A stretch of 64,000 bases of DNA from positions 22,677 to 86,676 of the forward strand of contig DATMNI010000279.1 in assembly GCA_035570275.1 (NCBI GenBank). Direction: 5' to 3'. The notes beneath the pieces are model-generated. The model saw nothing but the letters and a program-made list of their open reading frames with translations. It was not told the DNA's origin and did no database searches. Each line of letters begins with the position of its first letter. The stretch's first letter is position 1. This DNA comes from DATMNI01 sp035570275. GTDB taxonomy: Bacteria; Acidobacteriota; Terriglobia; Bryobacterales; Bryobacteraceae. Below are positions 27,209 to 37,316 of this stretch, one piece after another. Made by a program: the position numbers and the translations under genes.

Positions 27209-29409
27209 GGCTCGGTATTTTCGCGCCCGAGACGGTTCAGGAGGTCCGGGTGATCGCCAACTCCATGGCCGCCGAATACGGACGTACGGTGGGCGGCATG
27301 ATCAGCATGGTGACGCGCGGCGGAACCAACGACGTTCACGGCGAGGGCCTGGTGCTGCTGCGGCGGCCCGGTTTTATCGCGCGCCCATCGCTTGCCGCAA
27401 CCAAGCCGTTCATCCAGTGGGCCACGTACTCGGGAAATGTGGGCGGCCCCATTATCAAGAACAAGTTGATGTATTACGTAAGCGGCGAATACGAACCCTA
27501 CGACGCTCCTCGCGCCGTCACCATCACGCCCGCCAATGCGGCGGCGCTCGGCCTGCAGTCTTCGGACCTCGGCAGCAGTCCGTTCAAGCAGCGGTTCCAG
27601 ACCTTCCTCGGCCGCCTCGATTATCAGATTGATGCACGGAATTCCGTCTACGTTCGTTACAACAGCTACTGGGATCCTTCGAAGTACAACACTTCGGGCG
27701 GCCTGCTTATCACCAGCGCCGATAATAATTTCGACGACCGCAATATCACATGGGCGTCGCAGTGGACCAGCATTCTGAGCCCCACTACGTTGAACGAATT
27801 CCGCTTCGGCTCGCTGGAGCGGGAGTTCTTCCGGCCACCGGTCTCCGGCAACCTAGTCCCGGTGATTGCCATATCGGGCGTAGCACAACTAGGCTCCGAC
27901 ACATCGGCCAACCAATATTACCTGGAGCATCAGTACGATTTTGTGGATGCGTTGAGCCGCCGGGTGGGCCGCCACCAGTTCAAGGTCGGCTTCGATATCG
28001 CCACCATTCACGTGATCTCGAAGGACCGTCTCACCACCACGTTCTCCTTTCCCAACCTGGCTGCGTATCTGAACACCGTGAACCGCGTCGTCAACCCCGC
28101 TACGGGCCAGCCGTTCAACGCGTACTCACAGCTCCAACAAAGCTTCGGCAACAACGTGGCCGACTATACCACGAATTCCTTCAACTTCTACGCGCAGGAC
28201 GACTTCAAGATCACGCCGAAGTTCACGCTCTCTTATGGTCTGCGCTACGAGTACCTGGCCTATCCGTCCCTCGATCTCAATGCGCCCCTGAAGGATTCGC
28301 GCAGCGTTCGAAACGATCCGCACGACATGGCCCCTCGGCTGGGTCTATCATGGCAGTTGGACGATAAGACCGTGTTGCGCGCCGGCTTCGGCGTTTTCTA
28401 CGACACATTGAATTTGCGCCTGCTCTCGCAGGTGATCCGCCAGAACGGCTCAAACGTCCTGCTCTACACCATCGCGCCAACCGACCCCGGCGCGCCCCTC
28501 TACCCCAACGTGTTGAGTAGCCCCGCCGGCACACTCTCCAAGCCCAGCGTTACCACCTTCGCGCCCGATTTCAAGCAACTTCGCACGCAACAGGCAAATC
28601 TTCAAGTGGAACGGGCCATCGGTAACGATTTCTCCATCACGGCTGGGACGCAATACTACGGCGGGCGCCACATCCCGCTGTTGATCGACGTGAACCTCGG
28701 ATCGCCCGTGGGCTTCCTGGCTGACGGCCGGCCCAAGTTCAGCACCGCCAACCGGCCGAACCCGAACTTCAACCAGATTCTGCAGCTCACGGCGGCCGGC
28801 ACTTCTCTCTATTACGGCGGCTTCGTCGCCCTCAACAAACGGTTCTCGCGCGGCTGCCAGTTCACGGCTTCCTACACGCTGGGATATGCTTAAAACGTGA
28901 ACGACTCCACCGGCGACACCGGCAGTTCCGTCACCGATTCCACAAGCCTGAAGCGCGATTGGGGTCCTTCCTCCAGCGACCAGCGGCATCGCTTCGTCTT
29001 CCAGGGCGTGTGGCAGCCGCGCGCCAGGAAAACAGCGCTCGATGGCTGGATGATCGCTCCCAATTTCACCGTGACCTCGGCCTTCCCCGTGACCGTAGTG
29101 CAGGGCAGCGATCTGAACGGCGATTCAGTCAATAACGATCGTCCGCTGTTCCGGGGACGCAACGACACCCCCGGATACGGCTTCAAGGAAGTGAATCTGC
29201 GCATCAGCCGCGCGTTCCGCTTCCATGGGCGCTTCAGTCTGGAAATCATCGGCGAGGCCGAAAACCTGCTCAACAGCCTGAACGCCGCATGCACGACGGG
29301 CGGATGCTCCGGCGCCGTGGTTACCACCGTCACCGCGCCCGATTTTAAGCGCATCACCAGCGCTACCGATTCACGCCAGATCCAACTCGGCGGGAGATTC
29401 CGCTTCTGA
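27209..29409 (+). pseudogene. TonB-dependent receptor, 5'-truncated and split by a stop codon
   Basis: Similarity begins inside the plug at FAPETVQEVRVIANSMAAEYG; the signal peptide and carboxypeptidase-like domain are missing, replaced by the TPR relic. The barrel is otherwise nearly complete (TPKFTLSYGLRYEYLAYP, LQVERAIGNDFSITAG). A TAA at 28891-28893 splits it within the LGYA...NVNDSTGD segment; reading through it in the same frame gives the normal C-terminus DRPLFRGRND...QLGGRFRF ending at 29409. The expected AAA-to-TAA change is a single substitution. It resembles the C-terminus of the receptor relic at 22153. Confidence 0.85.
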
Positions 29410-30569
29410 GACTGCTCGCCGCATTCGTTCTGGCGGCCAGCCTCGGGGCGCAGTTGCGTCCGCACTTAGTTCTGCTCTCGGTAGACGGCCTCGATCACCG
29501 CTATCTGCGGGACTGCGACAAGCTCGGACTTAAGATTCCGAACCTGCGGCGGCTGATGCACGAAGGCGCGTGGGCCGACGGCGTCGTCGGCGAGGTCCCA
29601 ACTATCACGTGGCCGTCGCACACGACCATGCTGACCGGAGCAACGCCGGCGGTACACGGCATCCAGCAGAACCAGCGCTGGTCGTACGATCTCATCAAGG
29701 TGAAGACGCTTTGGGACGTGCTGGGCGCCAATGGTTTGACGAGCGCCGCCATCACATGGCCGGTCACCGTCGACGCCCCCATCACCTGGAACTTGCCTGA
29801 GTATTTCGAGAAGCGGCAAGGCGGCGCGATGGATCTGGCGGCGATTCGCAAGAAAGCCACGCCGGGGCTCTTGGATGAAATTGCCGCGCAGTGGGCGTCA
29901 TTTCCGCAGCAGTGGATGGACGACCGCACCCGCACTCTGGCCGCGCTGTTCCTCATCCAGCGCAAGCGTCCAAATTTCCTGGCGATCCACCTGGTGGATC
30001 TCGACGCGGAGGAGCACGAAACCGAGCCTTTCTCGAAGGCCTCGAACGCAATTCTGGAGTACACCGACGAACTGATCGGGCAGATTCTGGCGTCGTTGCC
30101 GAAAGACAGCGTACTCGTGCTGGCATCCGACCACGGATTTGTCACGGTGGAAAAGATTGTGCATCCGGCGGCTGGAAACGTGACGCCGTTCTGGGTTTCG
30201 ACCAGCGATCCGGCCGAAGCCGCGCAGCTTGGGGATCTTCGGAAGGATCCGGCGAACGGAATCGGCCGGCGAATTCCATCGGAAGAGTGGACGCGCTTTC
30301 TGCCGGGGACTCCCGTTCCTCTGGCGGCGTACGAACCGGCTGACCGTTTCGCCTTTGCGCCGCAACCGCTGAAGGAGCGCTACGGCAAGCCGTATGAGAT
30401 CGGTACTCACGGGCTATGGCCGGGCCGCCCCGGCTACCGCGCCGTTTTCCTGTTGTGGGGGCCGGGTGTTCGGGCCGCGAAGCTTCCGGAAATGCCGATG
30501 ACCGATATTGCGCCGCGGCTGGCCGAACTGCTGACCGGGATGCGCGAAGTCCTTCCAGCCCAGAAGTAG
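29406..30569 (+). CDS. alkaline phosphatase superfamily phosphodiesterase/nucleotide pyrophosphatase
   Basis: The family metal and nucleophile landmarks are present: SVDGLDHRYL, VPTITWPSHTTMLTG (Thr nucleophile region), HLVDLDAEEH, LASDHGF and GTHG. The ATG-like TTG at 29454 gives 371 residues but no export signal. The frame is open upstream and reads LRLLAAFVLAASLGAQ, a clear signal peptide, from a CTG at 29406 that overlaps the preceding TGA (CTGA). I therefore place the start at CTG 29406; a non-ATG start coupled to the receptor stop is the best explanation. The enzyme would hydrolyse phosphodiester or pyrophosphate bonds in the periplasm. It ends 11 bp from a convergent purple acid phosphatase gene. 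Confidence 0.78.
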   Translation: MRLLAAFVLAASLGAQLRPHLVLLSVDGLDHRYLRDCDKLGLKIPNLRRLMHEGAWADGVVGEVPTITWPSHTTMLTGATPAVHGIQQNQRWSYDLIKVKTLWDVLGANGLTSAAITWPVTVDAPITWNLPEYFEKRQGGAMDLAAIRKKATPGLLDEIAAQWASFPQQWMDDRTRTLAALFLIQRKRPNFLAIHLVDLDAEEHETEPFSKASNAILEYTDELIGQILASLPKDSVLVLASDHGFVTVEKIVHPAAGNVTPFWVSTSDPAEAAQLGDLRKDPANGIGRRIPSEEWTRFLPGTPVPLAAYEPADRFAFAPQPLKERYGKPYEIGTHGLWPGRPGYRAVFLLWGPGVRAAKLPEMPMTDIAPRLAELLTGMREVLPAQK

Positions 30570-30580
30570 CCGGCAGTTCT

Positions 30581-32911
30581 CTATCGGAATGGAACGACCG
30601 TCGTGCCAACCGGGGCCATCTTTACGGTCTGAGCAGTAGAGGAGCGCACGACAGGTGTTACTTGCAACGTCGTGCCGTTCGCCTGGCCTTCCGCGGCCCG
30701 CGCGCGAAGTTGCAGGTCACGTTCCTCGCCAGGGACTAAGCGGCCGACGGTCATCACCACGTTGACTCTACCCTGCAGTGTCGTACGAGCATCCACGTCG
30801 CCGTCGAACTCCAGGCCCTTCGGCAACGCGACCACCACCTGCACCGCGTTCAGAGCATAGGGGGAATCATTCGCAACCCTTATGTCATAGACAATCGATC
30901 CGCCCGAAACCACGGAGAACGGAGCGGAGACCGAAGTGAACAGTGAACCGGACACGTCCGGCTTCGTAATAGTGAACACGTCCAGCAAGGCCGGCGTGCC
31001 ATCTCCCGCCGGCGTTACCACTTGCCCCGTCGCGGGATCGATGAGAGTGTCCGGAATCGGGTCGTTGAGGGGCTTGCCATTCAGGTCGGCGCCGAACGGA
31101 AATGGATTGGCAGCCGTCGCCGAAGAGGTGGAAAGCAGCGGCTCGCTGATCTGATAAAGGGTCAGCGTGGTGTTATTCACAACCACGTCGCCGAATCCGA
31201 ACACCTTGGCTTTGAATTTTGCCGTGATCTTCGGACCCGCTCCAGCGCCGGGCAGGAATGGCGTCATTTGCGCGCTAGTCAGGTTGGTATCCAGCCAACT
31301 CGCTGGTCCGTTGGGGAAGGTCAGACCTGCCATCGGGAACGCTCCGGTCGCGACATCCTCCTGATCCTGGCCCGCGCCTTGCCCGCGAGGATTCGATTCA
31401 TTGCCGTCAAAATCCCGGTTCCCGCCGGTACCCTCCACCACGTACAGAACCCCGTCCGGCACAGCCTGTGCACCGCCGGTGAACTGTTGATCGATCTCCA
31501 CCACCGCCGGCAGTTGAGAATTCGGCGCATCGGCGAAGCCGGGCAGCATACGCAGCGGAAGCGTCCGCTGATAGTTGTGTTCATGACCGTTGAAGACCAT
31601 ATTCACGCCGTGATCTTCCAGGATCTTGGCAACGGCCCGCAACTGAAAATTGCGCAGCGTCGCGTTGCCGGAAGAGAACGCGGGTTGATGAAAGACCACG
31701 ATCTTCCAGGGCTGACTGCTCGCGTCCAGGTCGTTGACGATCCATTGCTTTAGAAGCGTTGGATAGTCCGGGAAGGCCAGAAAGGGTGCGCTGTAGTTAG
31801 CCGTCGAATCCACGATCGCATTAAACAAGTGCGGATTGGCGTCAAGGAACAGGAAATGAGCGTTGCCGGAATCGAACGAGTAATTGCTCATGTGATCGAT
31901 CTGATTCTTGGGGCTCCCGCCGGTATCCACGTTCGTGGAACCGCGGAAGGCGCTCATGGCGGCGGCTGAGGCGTAGCTCTTGTTGTTGTAAGTCATGAAC
32001 CAGCCATTGGACGCCCACGAGTCTCCGTTCCAGACATACATCGAATCGACCCCCGCGGGTCCGTTCAGCGGGAAGTAATAGTTGTTGTAATAGGCCAGCG
32101 CGTCCCCGCCTTCGGTGGCGCCGTTGAAGTGGCCTGAAATACCGTCGCCTCCAAGCATGTTCACGAAATCGCCGCTGCCGCCCGTATCGTGATTGCCCAC
32201 CACGATGTAATTCGGGATGCTGCGAACAAACGGAGCGCCGGTTTGGTTTGAATCCGTGTCGCTATTCCAAACCGGAAACCAATAGTCGCGATAACTGCTC
32301 TCCGCGCCCTGATTATAGACATTATCGCCCGTATTCAGCGACAAATCCGGTTTCGGAAATGCGGATAGCCCTGGGAACGAAAGGTTCTGCACATTGTACA
32401 TCAGATGAAGAACGCGGGCCTCGTAGTTGGCCAGGCGGTTGGGCGTGGCGCCGTTGGGCGGGAAATAGCCTTCATCGCCCATAACTATGAACGAAAACGG
32501 GCCTGATTGCTTGCGCGTATGAAACGACGCCGCAAAACCGCCGGAAGGCAGCCCCGGGCCGCTCACGCGGTAATAGTAGGTGGTGTCGTAATCGAGCCCC
32601 GTGAGGAGCGCGACGTAATTTGCGCGCGGACCGGGCGCCGTGGGAGGGACCGGCAGGCTGGCATCGGCCGCCAGGTAATTGTCGACCGTGCGGCTCTTCG
32701 GGTTCGTCGTGTTCCCGTAGCTGGCCGACGTTCCATAGTCCACGACGTACGCATTGTTGTTTGGTTTGGCTTCGTCGGTTTGCCACGCGATGACCATCTG
32801 GTCTTTCGCCTTGAAATTAGGGGCGTCCCCGAGTTGAATGTACGGTTTATACAACACGTTCTGGCCGCATAAAAGCGTAACCGCAGCGAACAGGAGCGAC
32901 AGAGTCTTCAT
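30581..32911 (-). CDS. purple acid phosphatase-type metallophosphoesterase with C-terminal DUF11-like domain
   Basis: The 776-residue protein has a signal peptide (MKTLSLLFAAVTLLCGQ) and a purple-acid-phosphatase N-terminal fibronectin-like domain to about residue 130. The metallophosphoesterase core follows, with FIVMGDEG, NTGDNVYNQG, VVGNHD, VFHQPAF and FNGHEHNYQR, which provides the two-metal ligands. Residues about 660-760 are a DUF11-like adhesive domain (VYDIRVANDSPYALNAVQV, LPKGLEFDG). It probably releases phosphate from organic esters outside the cell. Confidence 0.88.
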   Translation of the reverse strand: MKTLSLLFAAVTLLCGQNVLYKPYIQLGDAPNFKAKDQMVIAWQTDEAKPNNNAYVVDYGTSASYGNTTNPKSRTVDNYLAADASLPVPPTAPGPRANYVALLTGLDYDTTYYYRVSGPGLPSGGFAASFHTRKQSGPFSFIVMGDEGYFPPNGATPNRLANYEARVLHLMYNVQNLSFPGLSAFPKPDLSLNTGDNVYNQGAESSYRDYWFPVWNSDTDSNQTGAPFVRSIPNYIVVGNHDTGGSGDFVNMLGGDGISGHFNGATEGGDALAYYNNYYFPLNGPAGVDSMYVWNGDSWASNGWFMTYNNKSYASAAAMSAFRGSTNVDTGGSPKNQIDHMSNYSFDSGNAHFLFLDANPHLFNAIVDSTANYSAPFLAFPDYPTLLKQWIVNDLDASSQPWKIVVFHQPAFSSGNATLRNFQLRAVAKILEDHGVNMVFNGHEHNYQRTLPLRMLPGFADAPNSQLPAVVEIDQQFTGGAQAVPDGVLYVVEGTGGNRDFDGNESNPRGQGAGQDQEDVATGAFPMAGLTFPNGPASWLDTNLTSAQMTPFLPGAGAGPKITAKFKAKVFGFGDVVVNNTTLTLYQISEPLLSTSSATAANPFPFGADLNGKPLNDPIPDTLIDPATGQVVTPAGDGTPALLDVFTITKPDVSGSLFTSVSAPFSVVSGGSIVYDIRVANDSPYALNAVQVVVALPKGLEFDGDVDARTTLQGRVNVVMTVGRLVPGEERDLQLRARAAEGQANGTTLQVTPVVRSSTAQTVKMAPVGTTVVPFR

Positions 32912-33149
32912 GGTTTGGTCAGGCTATCAGAGTTTTGTAAAGGATCGATAGCAATCGCCTTACTTTTCGGTTGCAGTCAAACAAAACACCTGTCATCTTA
33001 TCCGCTGGAACCATACTGTCATTGATCATTCACCACGACGACAAACATCGTTGGTATCCTCTCACCATCTCTGAGGTAACTCGACTTCGCGTGACGCCGC
33101 CCGGTAGGGTGGCCCGCAGGCCCGGGTTTGCCGGAACAAGCACCGATTG

Positions 33150-33310
33150 GGAATCCAACTCCATCCATCACGAGGGCTGGTCGGGAGCTAACTAATCCGA
33201 ACGGATACACGCGCGACCCCGACATTCACGGCCCGTTCGAAATCGCAGTGTGTGGACTTGATCGGAGTCACCGACAACAACGCCTACGGGACCAGCAATC
33301 AGAGCCATTC
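33150..33310 (+). pseudogene. fossil fragment of an S1/P1-type nuclease gene
   Basis: In successive frames the sequence reads IHHEGWSGAN, NPNGYTRDPDIHGPFE and VDLIGVTD. These align one after another with IHHDGWQGPNP, YTTDPRVHGRFE and VDLIQLTD of the intact gene at 23558. Small insertions and a stop separate the pieces. Only the middle of the gene remains. Two CTGTCAT sites lie upstream at 32990 and 33016. Confidence 0.7.
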
Positions 33311-33319
33311 TTCTTCGTT

Positions 33320-33590
33320 GAGACGACTCAGGTGGCTCCTACCATTCTGTCGATTCCGGGGCTTGATCCGAACGCCGGTCATCACGATCAGCTCAGGGCC
33401 CGATGCCGCTGCGTTGACGGCGATTTTGTTGACCGGCCTTCCAGACGTCGTCCAGAAGGGTGGGGTGCTCTGCGCATGTACTTCAGCACGTCGCAGACCG
33501 TCCATCAGGCAGCACGAAAAAGCAGCCGGAGCACGGCGGATTTGCCCACGACGACACCAATGTGATGATGCTCGTATCCTGTGGCCCAAA
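33320..33590 (+). pseudogene. fossil fragments of an alkaline-phosphatase-family gene, out of order
   Basis: VETTQVAPTILSIPGLDPNA (about 33320-33385) resembles the C-terminal end of nucleotide-pyrophosphatase-type enzymes. HGGFAHDDTNVMMLVS (about 33525-33580), in another frame, resembles the segment that normally precedes it. The order is reversed, so either a rearrangement or two separate relics are present. No intact frame joins them. Confidence 0.55.
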
Positions 33591-33602
33591 ACGCATCCAT
33601 CC

Positions 33603-35762
33603 CTACGTCACCCGCCGCGAAGGAAGCCGCTTGCCACGCTCATGCGCCGCCCGCCGGCGCTTCATCAGCAGCGACTCCTGGACGTTCACCTGCTTCTTGC
33701 CTTCGCTCGGCTTCTTTCGTGCGTACGCGCCGGTCGGAAGCATCTGTCGCGCCTTCGTGGTGTCCGCCAGGTACGCGACCAGCACTTCATCCCGAATCTG
33801 GCGAATCAACTTCTCATCCTCGAGCGGGAACAGAACCTCCACCCGGTGGTCGATATTCCGCGGCATCAGGTCGGCGCTCCCGGCATAGATCTCTTCATCG
33901 CCGCCATTGTGAAAATAATAGATGCGGCTGTGTTCCAGGAATCGCCCCACCACGCTAATCACTTCGATGTTGTCGCTGACTCCCGGCAGCCCCGGCCGCA
34001 GACAGCAGATTCCCCGCACAATGAGCTGAACTTTTACGCCGGCCTGCGAAGCCCGGTAGAGCGCCTGAATCAGCGACCCATCCACCAGGGCATTGCACTT
34101 AAAAATCAGGTGGCCTCCGTTACCCGCCCGCGCATGCTCGATCTCCCGCTCGATTAAGGCTTGGAACCGCGCGCGCAGGTTCAGCGGCGCCACCAGCAGT
34201 TTCTTGTAATCGGCTTTCGCGGAGTAGCCGGTCAGGTAATTGAAGAGGTTGGTGACGTCATCGGCAATCTCCTCGTCGCAGGTAAACATGCCGATGTCGG
34301 TATATAAGTGCGCCGTAATGGCATTGTAGTTGCCCGTCGAAAGATGCACGTAACGCGCCATGCGGCCGCTTTCCCGCCGCACCACCAGAGCGATCTTGCA
34401 GTGAATCTTCAACCCCACCAGCCCGTACACCACGTGCACGCCGGAGCGTTCCATTGCCCGCGCCCACTCGATGTTGCTCTCCTCGTCGAACCGTGCCTTC
34501 AACTCCACCAGCGCCGCCACCTGCTTATCCTCTTCGATGGCATCCAGCAGCGCTTCCACCACCTTGGAATTCCGGCCGACGCGGTAGAGGCACGCTTTGA
34601 TCGCCAGCGTTCCGGGATCGCGCGCGGCTGTCCGCAAAAACTCGGCCACCGGCTGAAAAGAATCGAAAGGATGATGCAGCACGATGTTCTGCCGCCGGAT
34701 CAGGGCGAATATGTCGCCATCCTCGGAGTTCTCCACCAGCGCGGCGGGCAGCGCCGGACTGAACGCAGTCTCCTTCAACTCCGGACGGTCCAATTGCGCC
34801 GCATCCATCATCCGCTTGAAGGAAAGCGGCCCTTTCATGCGGTAGACGTCGCTCGGTTCCACCTCCAGGTTGCTCATCAGGATTTCCAGGATATGCGGCG
34901 GCATTTCCTGTGTCACCATCAGCCGCACCACGCTGCCGAACCGCCGCTGCCGGACTCCTTCTTCGATGGTCTCCAACAGGTCTTCCGCTTCCAGTTCCTT
35001 GATAGCGATGTCGGCGTCGCGCGTGACGTGAAACGGGTGCGACTCCAGCACCTCCATTCCGGGAAACAAAGACTCAAGATGTGCCGCCACCACCTGCTCC
35101 AGCCAGACCATGTCCGTCCGCTTGGGACGTGACTTGCCGGTTTTTCCGGCCACCGCCGGTTGCAGGGGCACCAATTGCGGCAGGGAATCCGGGACTTTGA
35201 TCCGCCCGAAATGTTCGTTCTTCTCACGGTCGCGGATCAGCACCGCCAGATTGAGACTCAGGTTCGAAATGTGCGGAAAAGGCCGCCCCGGGTCGAACGC
35301 CAGCGGTGTCAGAACCGGAAAAATCGTTCCCGCAAAGTACTTGGCGACGATCCCCAGTTGCGACTGATTCAGGTCCGCATAATCGTGAATCCAGATGCCC
35401 TGTTCCCGCAACTTTGGCAGAATCGCCTGTAGGCAATTGTACGCCTCTTTCATCAGGCGCATCACCTCCCGGCGGATGGCCACAAGCTGCGCCCGAGGGC
35501 TCATGCCATCGAGCCCGGCATCCACCGCGCCCGAGTCCATCTGCGCCACCAGCCCGGCGACGCGAACCATAAAAAACTCGTCGAGGTTGGACCCCAGAAT
35601 CGCCAGGAACTTCAGCCTCTCCAGCGGCGGGTTCTTTTCGTCCTCCGCCTCCTCCAGCACGCGCCGCTGAAAGGCGAGGAGGGACAACTCGCGGTTTAGG
35701 TACAGTTCCGGGTCCCGCAAGTCAGCGGCGTTCAAATCGCGTGGGGAAAGCTCGGGCGCCAT
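33603..35762 (-). CDS. ppk1: polyphosphate kinase 1
   Basis: The 719-residue length is typical. PPK1 makes polyphosphate from ATP through a phosphohistidine. The N-terminal LYLNRELSLLAFQRRVLEEA, the catalytic region GLKIHCKIALVVRR (His about 454) with HLSTGNYN, and a second conserved His region YYFHNGGDEEIYAGSADLMPRN (His about 618) are all present. No ppx or phoU is adjacent, but the gene closes the phosphorus-related run. It is divergent from the MFS gene with a 234-bp gap that shows no clear Pho box. Confidence 0.95.
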   Translation of the reverse strand: MAPELSPRDLNAADLRDPELYLNRELSLLAFQRRVLEEAEDEKNPPLERLKFLAILGSNLDEFFMVRVAGLVAQMDSGAVDAGLDGMSPRAQLVAIRREVMRLMKEAYNCLQAILPKLREQGIWIHDYADLNQSQLGIVAKYFAGTIFPVLTPLAFDPGRPFPHISNLSLNLAVLIRDREKNEHFGRIKVPDSLPQLVPLQPAVAGKTGKSRPKRTDMVWLEQVVAAHLESLFPGMEVLESHPFHVTRDADIAIKELEAEDLLETIEEGVRQRRFGSVVRLMVTQEMPPHILEILMSNLEVEPSDVYRMKGPLSFKRMMDAAQLDRPELKETAFSPALPAALVENSEDGDIFALIRRQNIVLHHPFDSFQPVAEFLRTAARDPGTLAIKACLYRVGRNSKVVEALLDAIEEDKQVAALVELKARFDEESNIEWARAMERSGVHVVYGLVGLKIHCKIALVVRRESGRMARYVHLSTGNYNAITAHLYTDIGMFTCDEEIADDVTNLFNYLTGYSAKADYKKLLVAPLNLRARFQALIEREIEHARAGNGGHLIFKCNALVDGSLIQALYRASQAGVKVQLIVRGICCLRPGLPGVSDNIEVISVVGRFLEHSRIYYFHNGGDEEIYAGSADLMPRNIDHRVEVLFPLEDEKLIRQIRDEVLVAYLADTTKARQMLPTGAYARKKPSEGKKQVNVQESLLMKRRRAAHERGKRLPSRRVT

Positions 35763-35996
35763 ATCGAGAGTACTATCCCAGACTACGATTCTGGCGTGGC
35801 GGTCGGGAGCGTTGCATGAAGGGAGAGTATCAGTCTTTTGCCAACAAACCGTTTACAAAATGGGCACAAATGGATGAAATTTGTTGCTGGCGGATGGAGC
35901 TACGGCCTCGGAATCAGATGGCCCACGGGCTGAACTGGCGCCGGCCCCCGGCCCCTGAGCCAGCGACCTACCGAACGTGTGGTAGGATAATTCGCC

Positions 35997-37316
35997 ATGA
36001 ACAGGAGTTCCGGTTCCACCGCCACCCTCACCGTTCTGGTTGCGGTCAACATATTGAACTTCTACGACCGGCATGTAATCGGCGCCCTGACCGAACCCAT
36101 CCGCAAGGAATTTGGTCTGAGCGACGGGCAGGTCGGGTTGATGGGCTCCGCGTTCATCTGGCTCTATGCCCTGGTGGGATTGCCTCTGGGAAGGGTGGCC
36201 GATGCATGGAGCCGCAAGAAACTGCTCGCGTCGGGCATGCTGGTGTGGAGCGTTCTCACCGCCATGGCGGCCGTGGCCTCAAGCTACACGATGCTGCTGT
36301 TCTCTCGCCTTGGATTCGCCGTGGGTGAGGCAGTGGTCGCTCCCGCCGCCACCAGTTGGATCGGCGACCTGTTCCCGGCGGTTCAGCGCTCGCGTCCCCT
36401 GGCGCTGTTCATGCTGGGGGTTCCGGTCGGCGGTGCGCTCAGTTATTTCTTTAGTGGACCGGTAGCCCAGGCTTATGGATGGCGGATCGCCATGGTGCTG
36501 GCGGCTGTCCCAGCGGTGGTCTTGATTCCGGTCTTACTGCGAATGGCGGAGCCGGCCCGCGGCGCCGCGGAGTTACATCGCGAGGCGTTGGCGAAGCCGG
36601 CCGCGAACTCGTACGCGCGCGCCATCCTGAGCATTCCGACCATGTGGTGGATTATCGCTTCGGGCGCGCTGTTGAACTTCAACATGTATGCCATCGCCAC
36701 TTTCCTGCCCGCTTTCCTGAGCCGCATTCACGGATTGACGCTGGCGCGGTCGGGCATCGCCACCGGAGTCGTTTTCGCGGTTGGTGGGGTCGCCGGCGGC
36801 CTGCTGGCGGGCCGCTGGGGAGACCGCGTAATCCACCGGCGCAAGAATGGCCGGCTGCTCCTGGCGGCGGCCATCGCGGCCATCGGAGCGCCGGCCGGTT
36901 ACCTGGGCATCGGAGCCGGCGGCGCTTTCGAGGCCGTCGCGCTGATCGCCGTCGCGTACGGCACACTGAACGCTTACTACGGCCTGGTCTACTCCGCGAT
37001 TCAGGATATCGTCGCGCCCGCCATGCGCGGCACCTCCATGGCGATTTACTTCATGGCGATGTATCTTTGCGGCGCCTCGTTCGGACCGCTGCTGACCGGC
37101 CGGCTCAGCGACCTGATGGCGCGCCGGGCCGCCGATGCAGCCGGCGCCCTGCGGGTTACGGAAGCCTTCAAGGCCATCGGACTGCAGCAGGCCATGTTTA
37201 TCATACCCATCCTCTCGCTGCTGCTTGCACTCGTGTTGTACTGCGGCTCCAAAACCATCGTGGCGGACATGCGCAAGCGAGAGTCTGTGGCAACTTCCAG
37301 CGCGTATGCAGATTGA
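35997..37316 (+). CDS. MFS transporter (spinster/ACS-like)
   Basis: The 439-residue protein has about 12 membrane segments. The MFS signature between segments 2 and 3 (GLPLGRVADAWSRKKLLASG) and a strong LNFYDRHVIGALTEPIRKEFGLSDGQVGLM start resemble spinster-type and organic-anion transporters. The substrate cannot be inferred. The stop overlaps the start of the MaoC-like gene by 11 bp. Confidence 0.88.
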   Translation: MNRSSGSTATLTVLVAVNILNFYDRHVIGALTEPIRKEFGLSDGQVGLMGSAFIWLYALVGLPLGRVADAWSRKKLLASGMLVWSVLTAMAAVASSYTMLLFSRLGFAVGEAVVAPAATSWIGDLFPAVQRSRPLALFMLGVPVGGALSYFFSGPVAQAYGWRIAMVLAAVPAVVLIPVLLRMAEPARGAAELHREALAKPAANSYARAILSIPTMWWIIASGALLNFNMYAIATFLPAFLSRIHGLTLARSGIATGVVFAVGGVAGGLLAGRWGDRVIHRRKNGRLLLAAAIAAIGAPAGYLGIGAGGAFEAVALIAVAYGTLNAYYGLVYSAIQDIVAPAMRGTSMAIYFMAMYLCGASFGPLLTGRLSDLMARRAADAAGALRVTEAFKAIGLQQAMFIIPILSLLLALVLYCGSKTIVADMRKRESVATSSAYAD

